Source: Actinomycetota bacterium
Lineage (GTDB): Bacteria; Actinomycetota; Acidimicrobiia; Acidimicrobiales; Ilumatobacteraceae
DNA length: 64,000 nt
Direction of reading: 5' to 3'
Assembly (NCBI GenBank): GCA_026393575.1
Contig: JAPKZX010000096.1
Span: forward strand, 1 to 64,000
Part shown: positions 1 to 9,817 of the stretch, piece after piece
Layout of the letters: each line of letters begins with the position of its first letter
Numbering within the stretch: position 1 is the stretch's first letter
Notes under the pieces: model-generated
Seen by the model: the letters and a program-made list of their open reading frames with translations, nothing else
Database searches by the model: none
What the model was told of the DNA's origin: nothing
Program-made: the position numbers and the translations under genes

Positions 1-4
1 GACA

Positions 5-499
5 GTGAAAGACATCTCGGATTCGGCCGTGCAACAACGCATCGCAATAGTTGGGCAAGCCATGCGCGAGTGGTTTTTGGGTCGGTTAAGTGACGACGAA
101 CTGTGGCAACGCCATGCCGATGTGTCGCAACTCATTATTGATCTTGAACGTCAAGGTGTAGCCACGCATTATCTCAGCCGACTCATGGTCCTCAATGGCG
201 AAATGACGAACGTGATGAACCGAATCGCTGTCATCCGCAACACATCGTTTGTTCAGTCGGGGTATGTACTCATGACTTTCTTAGTCATTACATTGCAAGC
301 GTCGTTAGCCGTCGTGACATTTCCTTCACCCATCATGTCGTGGGTTGCACCTTCGGTACTCAGCCTCGCGTATGGATACTTGTTGTTACTTGTGCGAGAT
401 CTTGATAATCCATTTGGACACGGCGAGAACAATGGCCAGGGCAGTGTGGCAGATGTTGACATTCGCCCAGTGATGGTTGCCGTACAGCAACTTGGCTAA
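5..499 (+). CDS. Hypothetical membrane protein, possibly C-terminal part of a longer protein cut by the window edge
   Basis: 164-aa ORF with two hydrophobic segments (SGYVLMTFLVITLQASLAVVTF; WVAPSVLSLAYGYLLLLV); true start may lie outside the window. Confidence 0.55.
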   Translation: MKDISDSAVQQRIAIVGQAMREWFLGRLSDDELWQRHADVSQLIIDLERQGVATHYLSRLMVLNGEMTNVMNRIAVIRNTSFVQSGYVLMTFLVITLQASLAVVTFPSPIMSWVAPSVLSLAYGYLLLLVRDLDNPFGHGENNGQGSVADVDIRPVMVAVQQLG

Positions 500-544
500 T
501 TGCTTGCTCCGTTTTGAGCAATGAACTATGAAAGGCTGACAACG

Positions 545-1369
545 ATGTTCGCTGGCTTACTCTCCATTCCTGAAGCACTGCTGCTTGGAATTGTTGAAGG
601 AATCACTGAGTTCTTGCCCATTTCATCTACGGGGCATCTGCTTGTTGCGGGTCATCTCATTGGTTTTGGCAAAGGTGATGCATCGGTCGCGGCCGACACG
701 TACTCCATTGCAATTCAGTTTGGCGCAATTCTCGCAGTGATGTACTTATACCGAATACGTATGTGGTCGATGGTGCGCGGAGTAATTGGTGCAGACAACG
801 AAGGTCGTCAAGTGTTGACACGATTGATTGTCGCATTTCTTCCGGCTGCATTTTTGGGTGCTGTTTTCGGAGATGCACTGAAAGACAAACTCTTTGGCCC
901 TATCCCAGTGGCCATCGCATGGTGTGTGGGTGGAGTTGTGTTGCTGTTGTGGAAGCAACAACCAGGGACAACGGAGCTCACAAACTTGTCGCTGAGGAAT
1001 GCACTGATCATTGGTGTGGCACAAGGGTTAGCGCTGTGGCCAGGCGTGAGTCGCAGCCTCGTCACATTGATCGCTGCACTAGCGATTGGTCTCTCCATGT
1101 CTGCCGCGCTTGAGTTCAGTTTTTTGCTTGGGCTTCTCACTCTGAGTGCAGCAACTGTGCTTGATCTTTCGAAACATGGTCCTGAATTAGTGGACCAATT
1201 CGGACTAACTGCCCCCTTGGTTGGATTAGTGAGTGCATTCGTTACCGCGCTTGTTGCGGTGAAGTGGATGGTTGGGTATTTATCGAAGAACTCACTGCGA
1301 GTATTTGGCTGGTACCGCCTCGGCGCGGGTGCTGTGGCAGGCATTTTGCTCCTTACGAACGTTCTGTAG
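545..1369 (+). CDS. uppP: Undecaprenyl-diphosphatase (UppP/BacA)
   Basis: Motifs GIVEGITEFLPISSTGHL and PGVSRS; polytopic; AAAGG SD-like sequence upstream of the ATG at 545 (ORF track starts at 521). Confidence 0.93.
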   Translation: MFAGLLSIPEALLLGIVEGITEFLPISSTGHLLVAGHLIGFGKGDASVAADTYSIAIQFGAILAVMYLYRIRMWSMVRGVIGADNEGRQVLTRLIVAFLPAAFLGAVFGDALKDKLFGPIPVAIAWCVGGVVLLLWKQQPGTTELTNLSLRNALIIGVAQGLALWPGVSRSLVTLIAALAIGLSMSAALEFSFLLGLLTLSAATVLDLSKHGPELVDQFGLTAPLVGLVSAFVTALVAVKWMVGYLSKNSLRVFGWYRLGAGAVAGILLLTNVL

Positions 1370-1395
1370 ACCACGCGCGCGCCTACCATTGCCAT

Positions 1396-2754
1396 ATGGC
1401 ACGGATTGTCTTCATTGGCGCAGGGAGCACGGTGTTTGCTCGCAACTTAATGGGAGACATCTTGAGTTTCCCTGAATTGTCTGAAAGCACCATCGTGTTG
1501 CACGACATTGATGAGACCCGTCTTCGTACATCAGAAATTGTGGGCCACAAGATTATTGAAACTCTTGGTGTGAAAGCAACGATTGAAGCCACCACCGATA
1601 GGCGTGCTGCTCTTGCGAAGGCTGATTACGTGATCACCATGTTTCAAGTCGGTGGCTACAAACCCTCCACCGTTATCGACTTTGAGATACCCAAGAAATT
1701 CGGATTAGAACAGACCATTGCCGACACTTTGGGAATCGGTGGGATTATGCGTGGCTTACGCACCATTCCTGTGATGCTCGATATCTGTAAAGACATGGAA
1801 GAGCTGTGCCCACAAGCGGTACTGCTGAATTATGTGAACCCCATGAGCATGTTGTGTTGGGCCGTATCGCGAGCATCGAGTATCAAGATGATTGGTCTGT
1901 GCCACAGCGTGCAACACACCGCACATCAGTTGGCAACGGATTTGGACATTGACCCGGAATCAGTCCGGTATCGATGCGCAGGCATCAACCACATGGCGTT
2001 CTATTTGGATTTCGAACAAGAGATAGATGGCAAACGAAAAGACTTGTACCCAGCGATAGCGCAGCGCGCACAAATGTTGCCTGCACCGATGCGTGGCGAT
2101 GCGGAACGTAGTGATGGAGGATTTGAGGGGCTCTCTGATGCGGTGCGTTACGAGATGTTTAAGCGGCTCGGATATTTCGTGACGGAATCAAGCGAACATT
2201 TCAGTGAATATGTCCCGTGGTTCATCAAGAGTGGACGCCAAGACTTGCTCGATGAATTTGGCATTCCACTAGATGAATATCCACGACGTTGCGAACGCCA
2301 GATTGAGGGCTGGGAAAAACTACGCACTCGGTTAGAAGACCCAGACGGCAAAGTGCGCGTGGTGCAAAGCATGGAATACGGAAGCGGCATTATTCATAGC
2401 TTGGAAACTGGCGTTGAACGAGTGGTGTACGGAAATGTGCCGAACCGTGGGCTTATCTCTAACTTGCCAGCCGACTGCAGCGTAGAAGTGCCGTGCGTTG
2501 TGAACAAGAACGGAATTCAGCCACAAACTATTGGTTCCTTGCCACCACAGTTGGCTGCGCTGATGCAGACAAACATCAATGTGCAGTCACTCACGGTGGA
2601 AGCCGCTCTCACAGGGAAGCGCGATCATGTGTACCACGCAGCAATGCTCGACCCACACACTGCTGCCGAGTTAGACCTGAATCAGATCTGGCAGTTAGTA
2701 GATGAATTGCTTGACGCGCATCGCGACATGTTGCCAGCGGTACTTTTCGCCTAG
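1396..2754 (+). CDS. Glycoside hydrolase family 4 (alpha-glucosidase/alpha-galactosidase type)
   Basis: MARIVFIGAGSTVFARNLMGDIL N-terminal NAD-binding motif; NYVNPMSMLCWAV; GINHMAF typical of GH4. Confidence 0.9.
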   Translation: MARIVFIGAGSTVFARNLMGDILSFPELSESTIVLHDIDETRLRTSEIVGHKIIETLGVKATIEATTDRRAALAKADYVITMFQVGGYKPSTVIDFEIPKKFGLEQTIADTLGIGGIMRGLRTIPVMLDICKDMEELCPQAVLLNYVNPMSMLCWAVSRASSIKMIGLCHSVQHTAHQLATDLDIDPESVRYRCAGINHMAFYLDFEQEIDGKRKDLYPAIAQRAQMLPAPMRGDAERSDGGFEGLSDAVRYEMFKRLGYFVTESSEHFSEYVPWFIKSGRQDLLDEFGIPLDEYPRRCERQIEGWEKLRTRLEDPDGKVRVVQSMEYGSGIIHSLETGVERVVYGNVPNRGLISNLPADCSVEVPCVVNKNGIQPQTIGSLPPQLAALMQTNINVQSLTVEAALTGKRDHVYHAAMLDPHTAAELDLNQIWQLVDELLDAHRDMLPAVLFA

Positions 2755-2762
2755 CGAATCAC

Positions 2763-3695
2763 TTATGCCACGTGTGGCATGACCTCTGTTGCAATGAGGT
2801 CGAGATGTTCAAGGTCATCAAGATCAAGCATCTGCAAGTACACGCGTTGCGAGCCAGTGGCTTTCCATTCCAAGAGGCGCGCAACAGCTTCAGCAGGCGT
2901 GCCACACAAACCATTGAGACGCAGTTCGTCAACATCGCGACCAATGACTGCAGCACGGCGCGCAATCTCTTTTTCGTCTTTTCCTATGCAAGCAATTAGC
3001 GCATTTGAATACACCAGCGATTGTGGGTCTCGACCAATGGAATCACATGCTGCTCTCACACGATCACATTGCTGACCAAAGAATTCTTTTCCTTGGAATG
3101 GCAAGTTGAATTCGGCACCGAAACGAGCCGCAAGCATTGGCGTGCGCTTTGGGCCGCCACCACCAATGATGATGGGCGGGGCAGACTGCACTGGTTTTGG
3201 CAACGCAGGTGAGTCTGTGAGTTGAAAGTGTTTTCCAGTAAACGAAAATGTCTGATCGGCTGGTGTATTCCAAAGTCCAGTGACGATGGAGAGTTGTTCA
3301 GTCAACACATTGAAGCGTTCACCAAGTGCAGGGAACGGAATTCCATACGACGTGTGCTCAGCGAGATACCAACCGGCACCAAGCCCTAGTTCCACGCGGC
3401 CATTCGACATTGCATCAACGTTGGCCACACTGATTGCAAGAACGCCGGGCAAACGAAATGTTGCTGAATTCACCAACGTGCCTAAACGAATGGTGGACGT
3501 TTCTCGCGCAATGCCAGCGAGTGTGATCCAGGCATCTGATGGGCCAGGTAAGCCTGAGAACTGATCTCCCATTTTCTGAAAGTGGTCACTTCGAAAGAAA
3601 GCATCGAATCCGAGTTTTTCTGCGCGTTGGGCAACAGCCAGTAATTGAAAGTAGCTGGCACCTTGTTGGGGTTCTGTAAAGACACGTAATTTCAC
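2763..3695 (-). CDS. LLM-class F420-dependent oxidoreductase
   Basis: Luciferase-like fold motifs (FDAFFRSDHF, GRVELGLGAGWYLAEHTSYGIPFP, PPIIIGGGGPKRTP); GTG start. Confidence 0.87.
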   Translation of the reverse strand: MKLRVFTEPQQGASYFQLLAVAQRAEKLGFDAFFRSDHFQKMGDQFSGLPGPSDAWITLAGIARETSTIRLGTLVNSATFRLPGVLAISVANVDAMSNGRVELGLGAGWYLAEHTSYGIPFPALGERFNVLTEQLSIVTGLWNTPADQTFSFTGKHFQLTDSPALPKPVQSAPPIIIGGGGPKRTPMLAARFGAEFNLPFQGKEFFGQQCDRVRAACDSIGRDPQSLVYSNALIACIGKDEKEIARRAAVIGRDVDELRLNGLCGTPAEAVARLLEWKATGSQRVYLQMLDLDDLEHLDLIATEVMPHVA

Positions 3696-3707
3696 GTGCC
3701 CAACCTA

Positions 3708-4397
3708 TTACGGCACAACAGTTGTAGTGGTATCGAGAACTGTGGTGGTGGGTGCGACGGTCGTTGTAGAGCCGCTTTGGAAGTGTGTGTCGAGTGCATC
3801 ACGAATGCCGCGACCAAGTGCGATGCCACCACGGGCATTCATGTGTACTGACTCTCCATTGAACCAAGCACTCTTGGTGCGAGATTTGGCGTCCCAGTCG
3901 AAGATAGACATCTTGAGTCGTTTGGCTTCCTGACGTACAACTTTGTTGAAACCACGAGCCTTAATACGTACATTGCCGTTTTGTCGGTATGTGAGCCACA
4001 TGAGCTCTGCGCCTATCTGTTTGACAGCCGTATTTATTTTGCGAATTGCTTGTCTCAGGTATTCGTCACCGGTGTCGTTGTAGCCAGTCATCACGACGAC
4101 GATGTCAATGTTGTCGTTTTTATGTTTCAAAACTGAAGCAAGCGCACTGGGGTTCTTGCTTGGATTGCAGCCTTCAGTGAGAAGTTTCTGGCAGCCCCAC
4201 ACTTCAAGTGTGGAGTTGTATGGCTTTCCCCACAAAGGCTTCATCGACTCAGGTGACCAGCGAAGAACTGTAGAGACAGAGTCGCCCACGATGAGCACAT
4301 TTTTGCGATCGGTGGCATTTGCAGCAGAAGAGAAGGGGAGAGCGCATGACATCACCGCGGCAGCTGTAAGAAAACAAGAGATGATGCGACGCTTCAT
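3708..4397 (-). CDS. Secreted SGNH-hydrolase-like protein with Thr-rich C-terminal tail
   Basis: Signal peptide; VLIVGDSVS (block I), MTGYNDTGDE, FDWDAKS, GESVHMNARGG; tail GSTTTVAPTTTVLDTTTTVVP. Confidence 0.75.
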   Translation of the reverse strand: MKRRIISCFLTAAAVMSCALPFSSAANATDRKNVLIVGDSVSTVLRWSPESMKPLWGKPYNSTLEVWGCQKLLTEGCNPSKNPSALASVLKHKNDNIDIVVVMTGYNDTGDEYLRQAIRKINTAVKQIGAELMWLTYRQNGNVRIKARGFNKVVRQEAKRLKMSIFDWDAKSRTKSAWFNGESVHMNARGGIALGRGIRDALDTHFQSGSTTTVAPTTTVLDTTTTVVP

Positions 4398-4428
4398 GCG
4401 ACATGAATGCTATGCCACTCGCTTGTCG

Positions 4429-4860
4429 TTACGAGACAGAAAGAGTTGCACCCCATTGCTGGTGAGCCAATTGAAGTGTTTCAGGAAGGCGTGCCAGGTG
4501 GCGTTGCGATACTGGCGGCAGCGTGGTGCGTACAGCCACAGTGAGAGTTGGCAGAAGTGCAATCTGATGCGCCACACCAAACATGGTGCACCGTTGCAGA
4601 GATCGAGTGAAGGAATTGTGTTTTCCAGGGGAGTAGGCAACTCCTAGTGACCGTGCCAGATCATGAATATCCAAAGTCACGCCGTCGGGTTGCTCGAGGA
4701 GACCGAAGGAAAACCTACGCAGAAGCCACGTGGCAGTTGGCCCAAGAACTGGCAACCAGAACATCTCCACATATGGGTCTGAAATGCAATAACCATGCTT
4801 TTCTACAACGGGGTCTTTCCATTGGGTGATTGTGATGGATTGCGAAGGAATGTTCTGCAT
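4429..4860 (-). CDS. Hypothetical protein (143 aa)
   Basis: ORF with AAGGAG SD 6 nt upstream of the ATG; divergent from the Sir2 gene. Confidence 0.65.
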   Translation of the reverse strand: MQNIPSQSITITQWKDPVVEKHGYCISDPYVEMFWLPVLGPTATWLLRRFSFGLLEQPDGVTLDIHDLARSLGVAYSPGKHNSFTRSLQRCTMFGVAHQIALLPTLTVAVRTTLPPVSQRHLARLPETLQLAHQQWGATLSVS

Positions 4861-4908
4861 GATTTCTCCTTGATATCGGTGTTTCCAAATGTGGAGAAAT
4901 GAGTCAGA

Positions 4909-5697
4909 ATGGAGGAAGTGGAAAACATTGATTCTGAAGACCTTGCAACAGTGATTGAGTGGCTGAAAGAAGCCGACAACATCGTTGTATTCACCGGTGC
5001 TGGCATCTCAACAGATTCTGGAATTCCAGATTTTCGAGGGCCGAAGGGCTTGTGGAAGACAAACCCATTGGCCGAGCGCACGTCGACATTGAGTTATTAC
5101 CTCAATGATCCAGAAGTGCGAAAAGTGGCATGGGCTGGGCGTGAACGAACTTTTGATGGCTCTGCGTTACCCAATGACGGGCATAAGGCATTGGTGCGTC
5201 TGCAACGAGCAAACAAACTTGCTGCTGTTGTCACACAAAATGTGGATGGCTTACATCAGGCTTCGGGAATCGACGAAGACAAAGTGTGGGAATTGCACGG
5301 CACCATCGCATATGCGCGTTGTTGGGATTGTGATGATCGCCGCCCTATGGGTGATTACATCGAACGTGTTCGCAATGGTGAAGAAGACCCTGATTGTTTT
5401 GAATGCAAAGGAATTGTGAAAAGCGACGCCGTGTTGTTTGAACAGTCACTCAACCCTGAAGTAATCCACGGTGCATTTTCCGCCTCGGAAAAATGCTCAT
5501 TGATGTTGGCCATTGGTTCCACACTTGGCGTGTCGCCAGCCAATCAAGCAGTGGTGCGTGCACGGGCGGCAGGCGCGCGTGTTGTCATCATCAATGGCGA
5601 AGCGACCGAACTCGACCACTTTGCCGACGTCCGCCTCGTGGGAAGTATTACGCCCATTTTGAAGGCATTGATGGACGGTGCTGAATTCCCGACTTAG
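4909..5697 (+). CDS. Sir2-family NAD-dependent protein deacylase
   Basis: VVFTGAGISTDSGIPDFRGPKGLW, TQNVDGLHQASG, ELHGT, CxxC zinc pairs (ARCWDC, CFEC), GSTLGVSPAN. Confidence 0.94.
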   Translation: MEEVENIDSEDLATVIEWLKEADNIVVFTGAGISTDSGIPDFRGPKGLWKTNPLAERTSTLSYYLNDPEVRKVAWAGRERTFDGSALPNDGHKALVRLQRANKLAAVVTQNVDGLHQASGIDEDKVWELHGTIAYARCWDCDDRRPMGDYIERVRNGEEDPDCFECKGIVKSDAVLFEQSLNPEVIHGAFSASEKCSLMLAIGSTLGVSPANQAVVRARAAGARVVIINGEATELDHFADVRLVGSITPILKALMDGAEFPT

Positions 5698-5714
5698 TCG
5701 GTAGGGTTTTGGTC

Positions 5715-6881
5715 ATGGCATCATTCCGTGACCTGCTTGCTCAGGCCAAGTCCCAGATCGTCGAAATCGACACCGCTGCGGCACAAAAGCGCATTGAAGA
5801 GGGAAACCTCGTCGTTCTCGACGTTCGCGAACCAGACGAGTACGAACAGGGCGCACTTCCCAACGCATTGCACATTCCGCGTGGACACCTTGAGGCTCAG
5901 ATTGAAGGAAGAGCTGTCGATCGCGACCAGACAATCGTTGTGTATTGCGCAGGAGGCGTGCGAAGCGCATTTGCTGCGCAAACATTGCAAGAACTTGGGT
6001 ACACCGATGTCTTGTCGGTAGCCGGTGGTTTTGGCAAATGGAAAGACGAAGGACGCGAGTGGCGTCAACCTGTGACATTGACACCTGACCAACGCAATCG
6101 TTATCAGCGTCACCTTTTGTTGCCTGAAGTAGGCATCGAAGGACAAGCAAAACTTCTTGGTGCAAAAGTGCTCATGCTGGGCGCTGGCGGACTTGGTTCA
6201 CCTGCCGCGCTGTACCTTGCAGCCGCAGGCGTAGGAACAATTGGCATTGTCGACATGGACGAAGTTGATGCATCAAACTTGCAGCGACAAATTCTGCACA
6301 ACATGGATCGTATTGGTGAGCGCAAAGTTGAATCAGCGCGTCAAACAATTGCCAAGTTGAACCCAGACGTCAAAGTCAACACATACGACGTTCGTCTCAC
6401 TGCTGAAAACATCATTGAAATAATGACTGGCTACGATGTAGTCGTTGACGGTGCAGACAACTTCCCAAGCCGCTATTTGCTGAACGATGCAAGCGTCAAG
6501 CTGGGTATTCCAGTTGTACACGGAAGCATCTTCCGTTTCGAAGGAATGGTCTCGGTGTTCCACCCACTGCGCGGACCTACGTATCGCGACATGGTTCCAG
6601 AACCACCGCCAGCAGAACTTGCTCCATCGTGTGCAGAAGCAGGTGTACTCGGTGTGTTGCCAGGAATCATCGGTTCCATCCAGGCGCTTGAGACAATCAA
6701 GATCATCCTCGATTTAGGTGACCCATTGATTGGTCGCATTCTTTCAGTGGACACCACTGAGATGAGTTTCCGTGTGTTCAAGTTGCGTCCAGACCCCACT
6801 AATCAGGTCACATGGGAAAACCGTGACCGTATTGAAGTGCGTGATCTAGACGGCCTGTGTGCGCCATGGCTCTCACACTGA
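5715..6881 (+). CDS. ThiF/MoeB-type adenylyltransferase with N-terminal rhodanese domain
   Basis: Rhodanese: LDVREPDEYEQGALPNALHIP...VVYCAGGVRSA; ThiF/MoeB: RYQRHLLLPEVGIEGQAKL..VLMLGAGGLGSPAALYLAAAGVG; ATG at 5715. Confidence 0.9.
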   Translation: MASFRDLLAQAKSQIVEIDTAAAQKRIEEGNLVVLDVREPDEYEQGALPNALHIPRGHLEAQIEGRAVDRDQTIVVYCAGGVRSAFAAQTLQELGYTDVLSVAGGFGKWKDEGREWRQPVTLTPDQRNRYQRHLLLPEVGIEGQAKLLGAKVLMLGAGGLGSPAALYLAAAGVGTIGIVDMDEVDASNLQRQILHNMDRIGERKVESARQTIAKLNPDVKVNTYDVRLTAENIIEIMTGYDVVVDGADNFPSRYLLNDASVKLGIPVVHGSIFRFEGMVSVFHPLRGPTYRDMVPEPPPAELAPSCAEAGVLGVLPGIIGSIQALETIKIILDLGDPLIGRILSVDTTEMSFRVFKLRPDPTNQVTWENRDRIEVRDLDGLCAPWLSH

Positions 6882-6906
6882 AGTAGAACCCACTAGCGTT
6901 CAACGC

Positions 6907-8055
6907 GTGTCAGCATCCATCATCATCGTCGGCGCTGGTTTCTCAGGCGCAGTTGTTGCTCGTGAATTAGCTGACGCCGGCATTGCGTCTCGTGTGGTGG
7001 ACAGCAGGTCACACGTTGCTGGAAATGCACACACTGAACGGCGTTCGAATGGCGTGATGGTGCATGTATATGGCCCGCATATTTTTCACACGGGTGATGA
7101 ACATGTGTGGGAGTACATCAACCGATTCGGTGACATGGTGCCCTATAACCATCGAGTGAAGGCAACATCTGGTGGCAAGGTGTATTCGTTGCCAGTCAAT
7201 CTGCACACCATCAATCAATTCTTCGATGCCACAATGTCGCCAGAGGAAGCACAAGCATTTATCACCTCCAAAGCAGACAGCACTATTGATACGCCGGTCT
7301 CGTTTGAAGATCAGGCATTGAAGTTTGTGGGCCGTGAACTGTATGAAGCTTTCTTCAAGGGCTATACCCAAAAGCAATGGGGAGTATCTCCCACGGAACT
7401 ACCTGCTTCAATTCTTGCTCGGCTTCCAGTTCGCTTCACGTACGAAGACAGCTACTTCAACCACCCGTACCAAGCCATTCCGCGCGATGGCTACACACCA
7501 ATCGTGGAAGCAATCCTTGATCACCCACTCATTGAAGTGTCGCTGAATACAACTGTGACTCCTAGTGATGTTGCAGATGCAGAACATGTTTTTTGGTCTG
7601 GGCCAATTGATCAATATTTCGAAGGCAAGTTCGGTGCGCTGGGATATCGCACATTGGACTTCGTTGAGTCGTCGTCTGATGGCGATTATCAAGGCTGTCC
7701 GGTGATGAACTACTGCGATGTTGACGTGCCGTACACACGCATTACAGAGCACAAGCATTTCGCACCGTGGGAAAATCATGCGGGAACCACTGTGTACACC
7801 GAGTACAGCCGCCTGGCCGAAGGTGAAGATATCCCGTATTACCCAATCCGTCAGGTGGAAGAAAAGAAACAACTGGGGGACTACGTGGCGGCGGCTCAGC
7901 AAGCCAGTTGCGTTACGTTCCTTGGCCGTTTGGGTACATATCGCTATCTCGATATGGATGTCACCATCAAAGAAGCCCTGGAAGTGGCAAAAATTTACCT
8001 GTCCTGTCGCTCTGAAAACCGCTCAATGCCACCGTTCGTGGTGAATCCCCTGTGA
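6907..8055 (+). CDS. glf: UDP-galactopyranose mutase
   Basis: SIIIVGAGFSGAVVARELA, YGPHIFHTGDEHVWEYINRF, YTQKQWG, TRITEHKHF; GTG at 6907. Confidence 0.95.
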   Translation: MSASIIIVGAGFSGAVVARELADAGIASRVVDSRSHVAGNAHTERRSNGVMVHVYGPHIFHTGDEHVWEYINRFGDMVPYNHRVKATSGGKVYSLPVNLHTINQFFDATMSPEEAQAFITSKADSTIDTPVSFEDQALKFVGRELYEAFFKGYTQKQWGVSPTELPASILARLPVRFTYEDSYFNHPYQAIPRDGYTPIVEAILDHPLIEVSLNTTVTPSDVADAEHVFWSGPIDQYFEGKFGALGYRTLDFVESSSDGDYQGCPVMNYCDVDVPYTRITEHKHFAPWENHAGTTVYTEYSRLAEGEDIPYYPIRQVEEKKQLGDYVAAAQQASCVTFLGRLGTYRYLDMDVTIKEALEVAKIYLSCRSENRSMPPFVVNPL

Positions 8056-8065
8056 AACTAGGGGC

Positions 8066-9814
8066 GTGACGTTTCACCCCCTGGCTCGCATACAGATACC
8101 GGCGCCAGACTTTGCCGAGCCGTCTCTGTACGTGCGGTTAACGCAAGGTGATATTCGAAATGATGGCGCTCACCTCGCGCCGCACTCAACAGCAACTTTT
8201 GATACTGCTTTCGGAGTGTTCTCAGCTGGACGATGGAGCAGGCTGACAGCAATCTCTGATCTTGCAGTCTCGATGAACGTGACAGGTCGTTGCCGCATTG
8301 ATTTAGTTGCTTATAGCAACGGAGCAGACACCGTCGTCGCAACGAGCGAGTCTGGTGATGCATTGGTATGCGAAGACATCCGTTCTTTGGGTGCTGAAAG
8401 TTTTTATGTTTCAGTCACTGCACTAGACGAGCCAGTAGTGGTTCACTCTGGTGAGTGGTCAACCAGTACTGCGCCTGAACGAGATGTTCACCTCGGTGTT
8501 GCGATTACAACGTTCAATCGCCAAGAGTACGTTTTGAAAACCATCGACCGCTTGGTTGAACTCGAACAGTCGTGTCCAGTCGTACACGGTCATCTACAGA
8601 TTCAAGTGGTGGATAACGCTCGCAATCTTGTGCCATCTGTGCCTGCTGGCGCACCCGTTCGCGTAATTCCCAATCCCAACCTTGGCGGTGCCGGTGGTTT
8701 TGCGCGTGGACTCATTGAGTTCCGCGAAGCCGGTTGGTCTACCCATGTTGTGTTCATGGACGACGACATTTCGCTTGAGCCTGAATCAATCGTGCGAACA
8801 ATTTCGTTGTTGTCATATTCGTTAGACCCAGACCTTTGTATTCACGGCGCCATGTTGAGCGAAGAACAGCCATGGCTGCAGTTCGAAGCCGGATCTGCGT
8901 ATGAATTCCGCGCGGTGTACCCACTGAAAGCAATGGGGCAGGGGCTTGATCTTCGTAGTCGTTCAGAAGTTATTCGCGACCAACTTGAACCAAAGATTGA
9001 TTACTCAGCATGGTGGTTCACCGTGTTTCCTATGCATGTTGCCAAAGACAATCCGCTTCCCGTCTTTGTGCGCGGAGACGACGTTGCGTTTGGTTTGATG
9101 CACACAGGCAAACACACGGTGACAATGAACGGCATCGCGGTGTGGCACGCAGACTTTGCATTGAAGAACAATCCTTCGTCTTTGTATTACGAAGTGCGCA
9201 ACTTTGCTCTTATCGACACATTGGTTTTCCCAAATCACAAGTGGTACCACTTGGCGTGGAGGTATCTCGGATTTGGATTCCGCAATGCGTATTCACACAG
9301 GTATGCAAGTGCTGAATACATGGCATGGGGAATGAAGGATTTTCTTGCTGGCCCCGAAGAGTGGATGAAGATTGACCATTCCGCAAAGCACGAAGAAGTG
9401 CGCCACGTTTCCGAAGAAAAAGCTATGCCACTCAGTGATGAGATGAAGAGCCTTGGCTTTACACCGCCACGCCCGAAGGCCATTCGACTTGGCGGGTTCT
9501 TGTTGTCGCCACTCACCGCCGGTGGTCGATGGATGCCGAAAGCATTGAAGTCGGACCGCGTGGGAGTTGCACAAATTGATGTGCGTGCCGTGGGCCTTGC
9601 CATTCGCCATGATCGCATTTTGTATCGCCATCCTCGATTTGAAGAGGGTTTCATCTGTGAGCGTGACTACAAGCGCTTCATTGCAGTACAGCGTGAAGTG
9701 TTCCGCTCGGCTTTCAAGATTGCTCGTTCATACAAGAAACTAAAGCGTCAATACCGTGAACACTATGAAGAAATGGTGAGCACGGAATCCTGGAAAAAAC
9801 GTTTCCAGGGCTAA
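8066..9814 (+). CDS. glfT2: Galactofuranosyltransferase GlfT2-like (GT2 family)
   Basis: GT2 core GVAITTFNRQEYVLKTIDRL, NPNLGGAGGFARGL, VVFMDDDISLEPES; directly downstream of glf. Confidence 0.88.
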   Translation: MTFHPLARIQIPAPDFAEPSLYVRLTQGDIRNDGAHLAPHSTATFDTAFGVFSAGRWSRLTAISDLAVSMNVTGRCRIDLVAYSNGADTVVATSESGDALVCEDIRSLGAESFYVSVTALDEPVVVHSGEWSTSTAPERDVHLGVAITTFNRQEYVLKTIDRLVELEQSCPVVHGHLQIQVVDNARNLVPSVPAGAPVRVIPNPNLGGAGGFARGLIEFREAGWSTHVVFMDDDISLEPESIVRTISLLSYSLDPDLCIHGAMLSEEQPWLQFEAGSAYEFRAVYPLKAMGQGLDLRSRSEVIRDQLEPKIDYSAWWFTVFPMHVAKDNPLPVFVRGDDVAFGLMHTGKHTVTMNGIAVWHADFALKNNPSSLYYEVRNFALIDTLVFPNHKWYHLAWRYLGFGFRNAYSHRYASAEYMAWGMKDFLAGPEEWMKIDHSAKHEEVRHVSEEKAMPLSDEMKSLGFTPPRPKAIRLGGFLLSPLTAGGRWMPKALKSDRVGVAQIDVRAVGLAIRHDRILYRHPRFEEGFICERDYKRFIAVQREVFRSAFKIARSYKKLKRQYREHYEEMVSTESWKKRFQG

Positions 9815-9817
9815 CTG

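Noticed and set aside
808-1395. 195-aa minus-strand ORF antisense to uppP
   Set aside because: Complement of a conserved gene; no domain-like sequence or SD.
4102-4647. 181-aa plus-strand ORF antisense to the SGNH gene and part of the 143-aa ORF
   Set aside because: No motif; the opposite strand carries signal peptide, catalytic motifs and an SD.
7408-7902. 164-aa ORF antisense to glf
   Set aside because: Inside a conserved gene on the opposite strand; no supporting signal.
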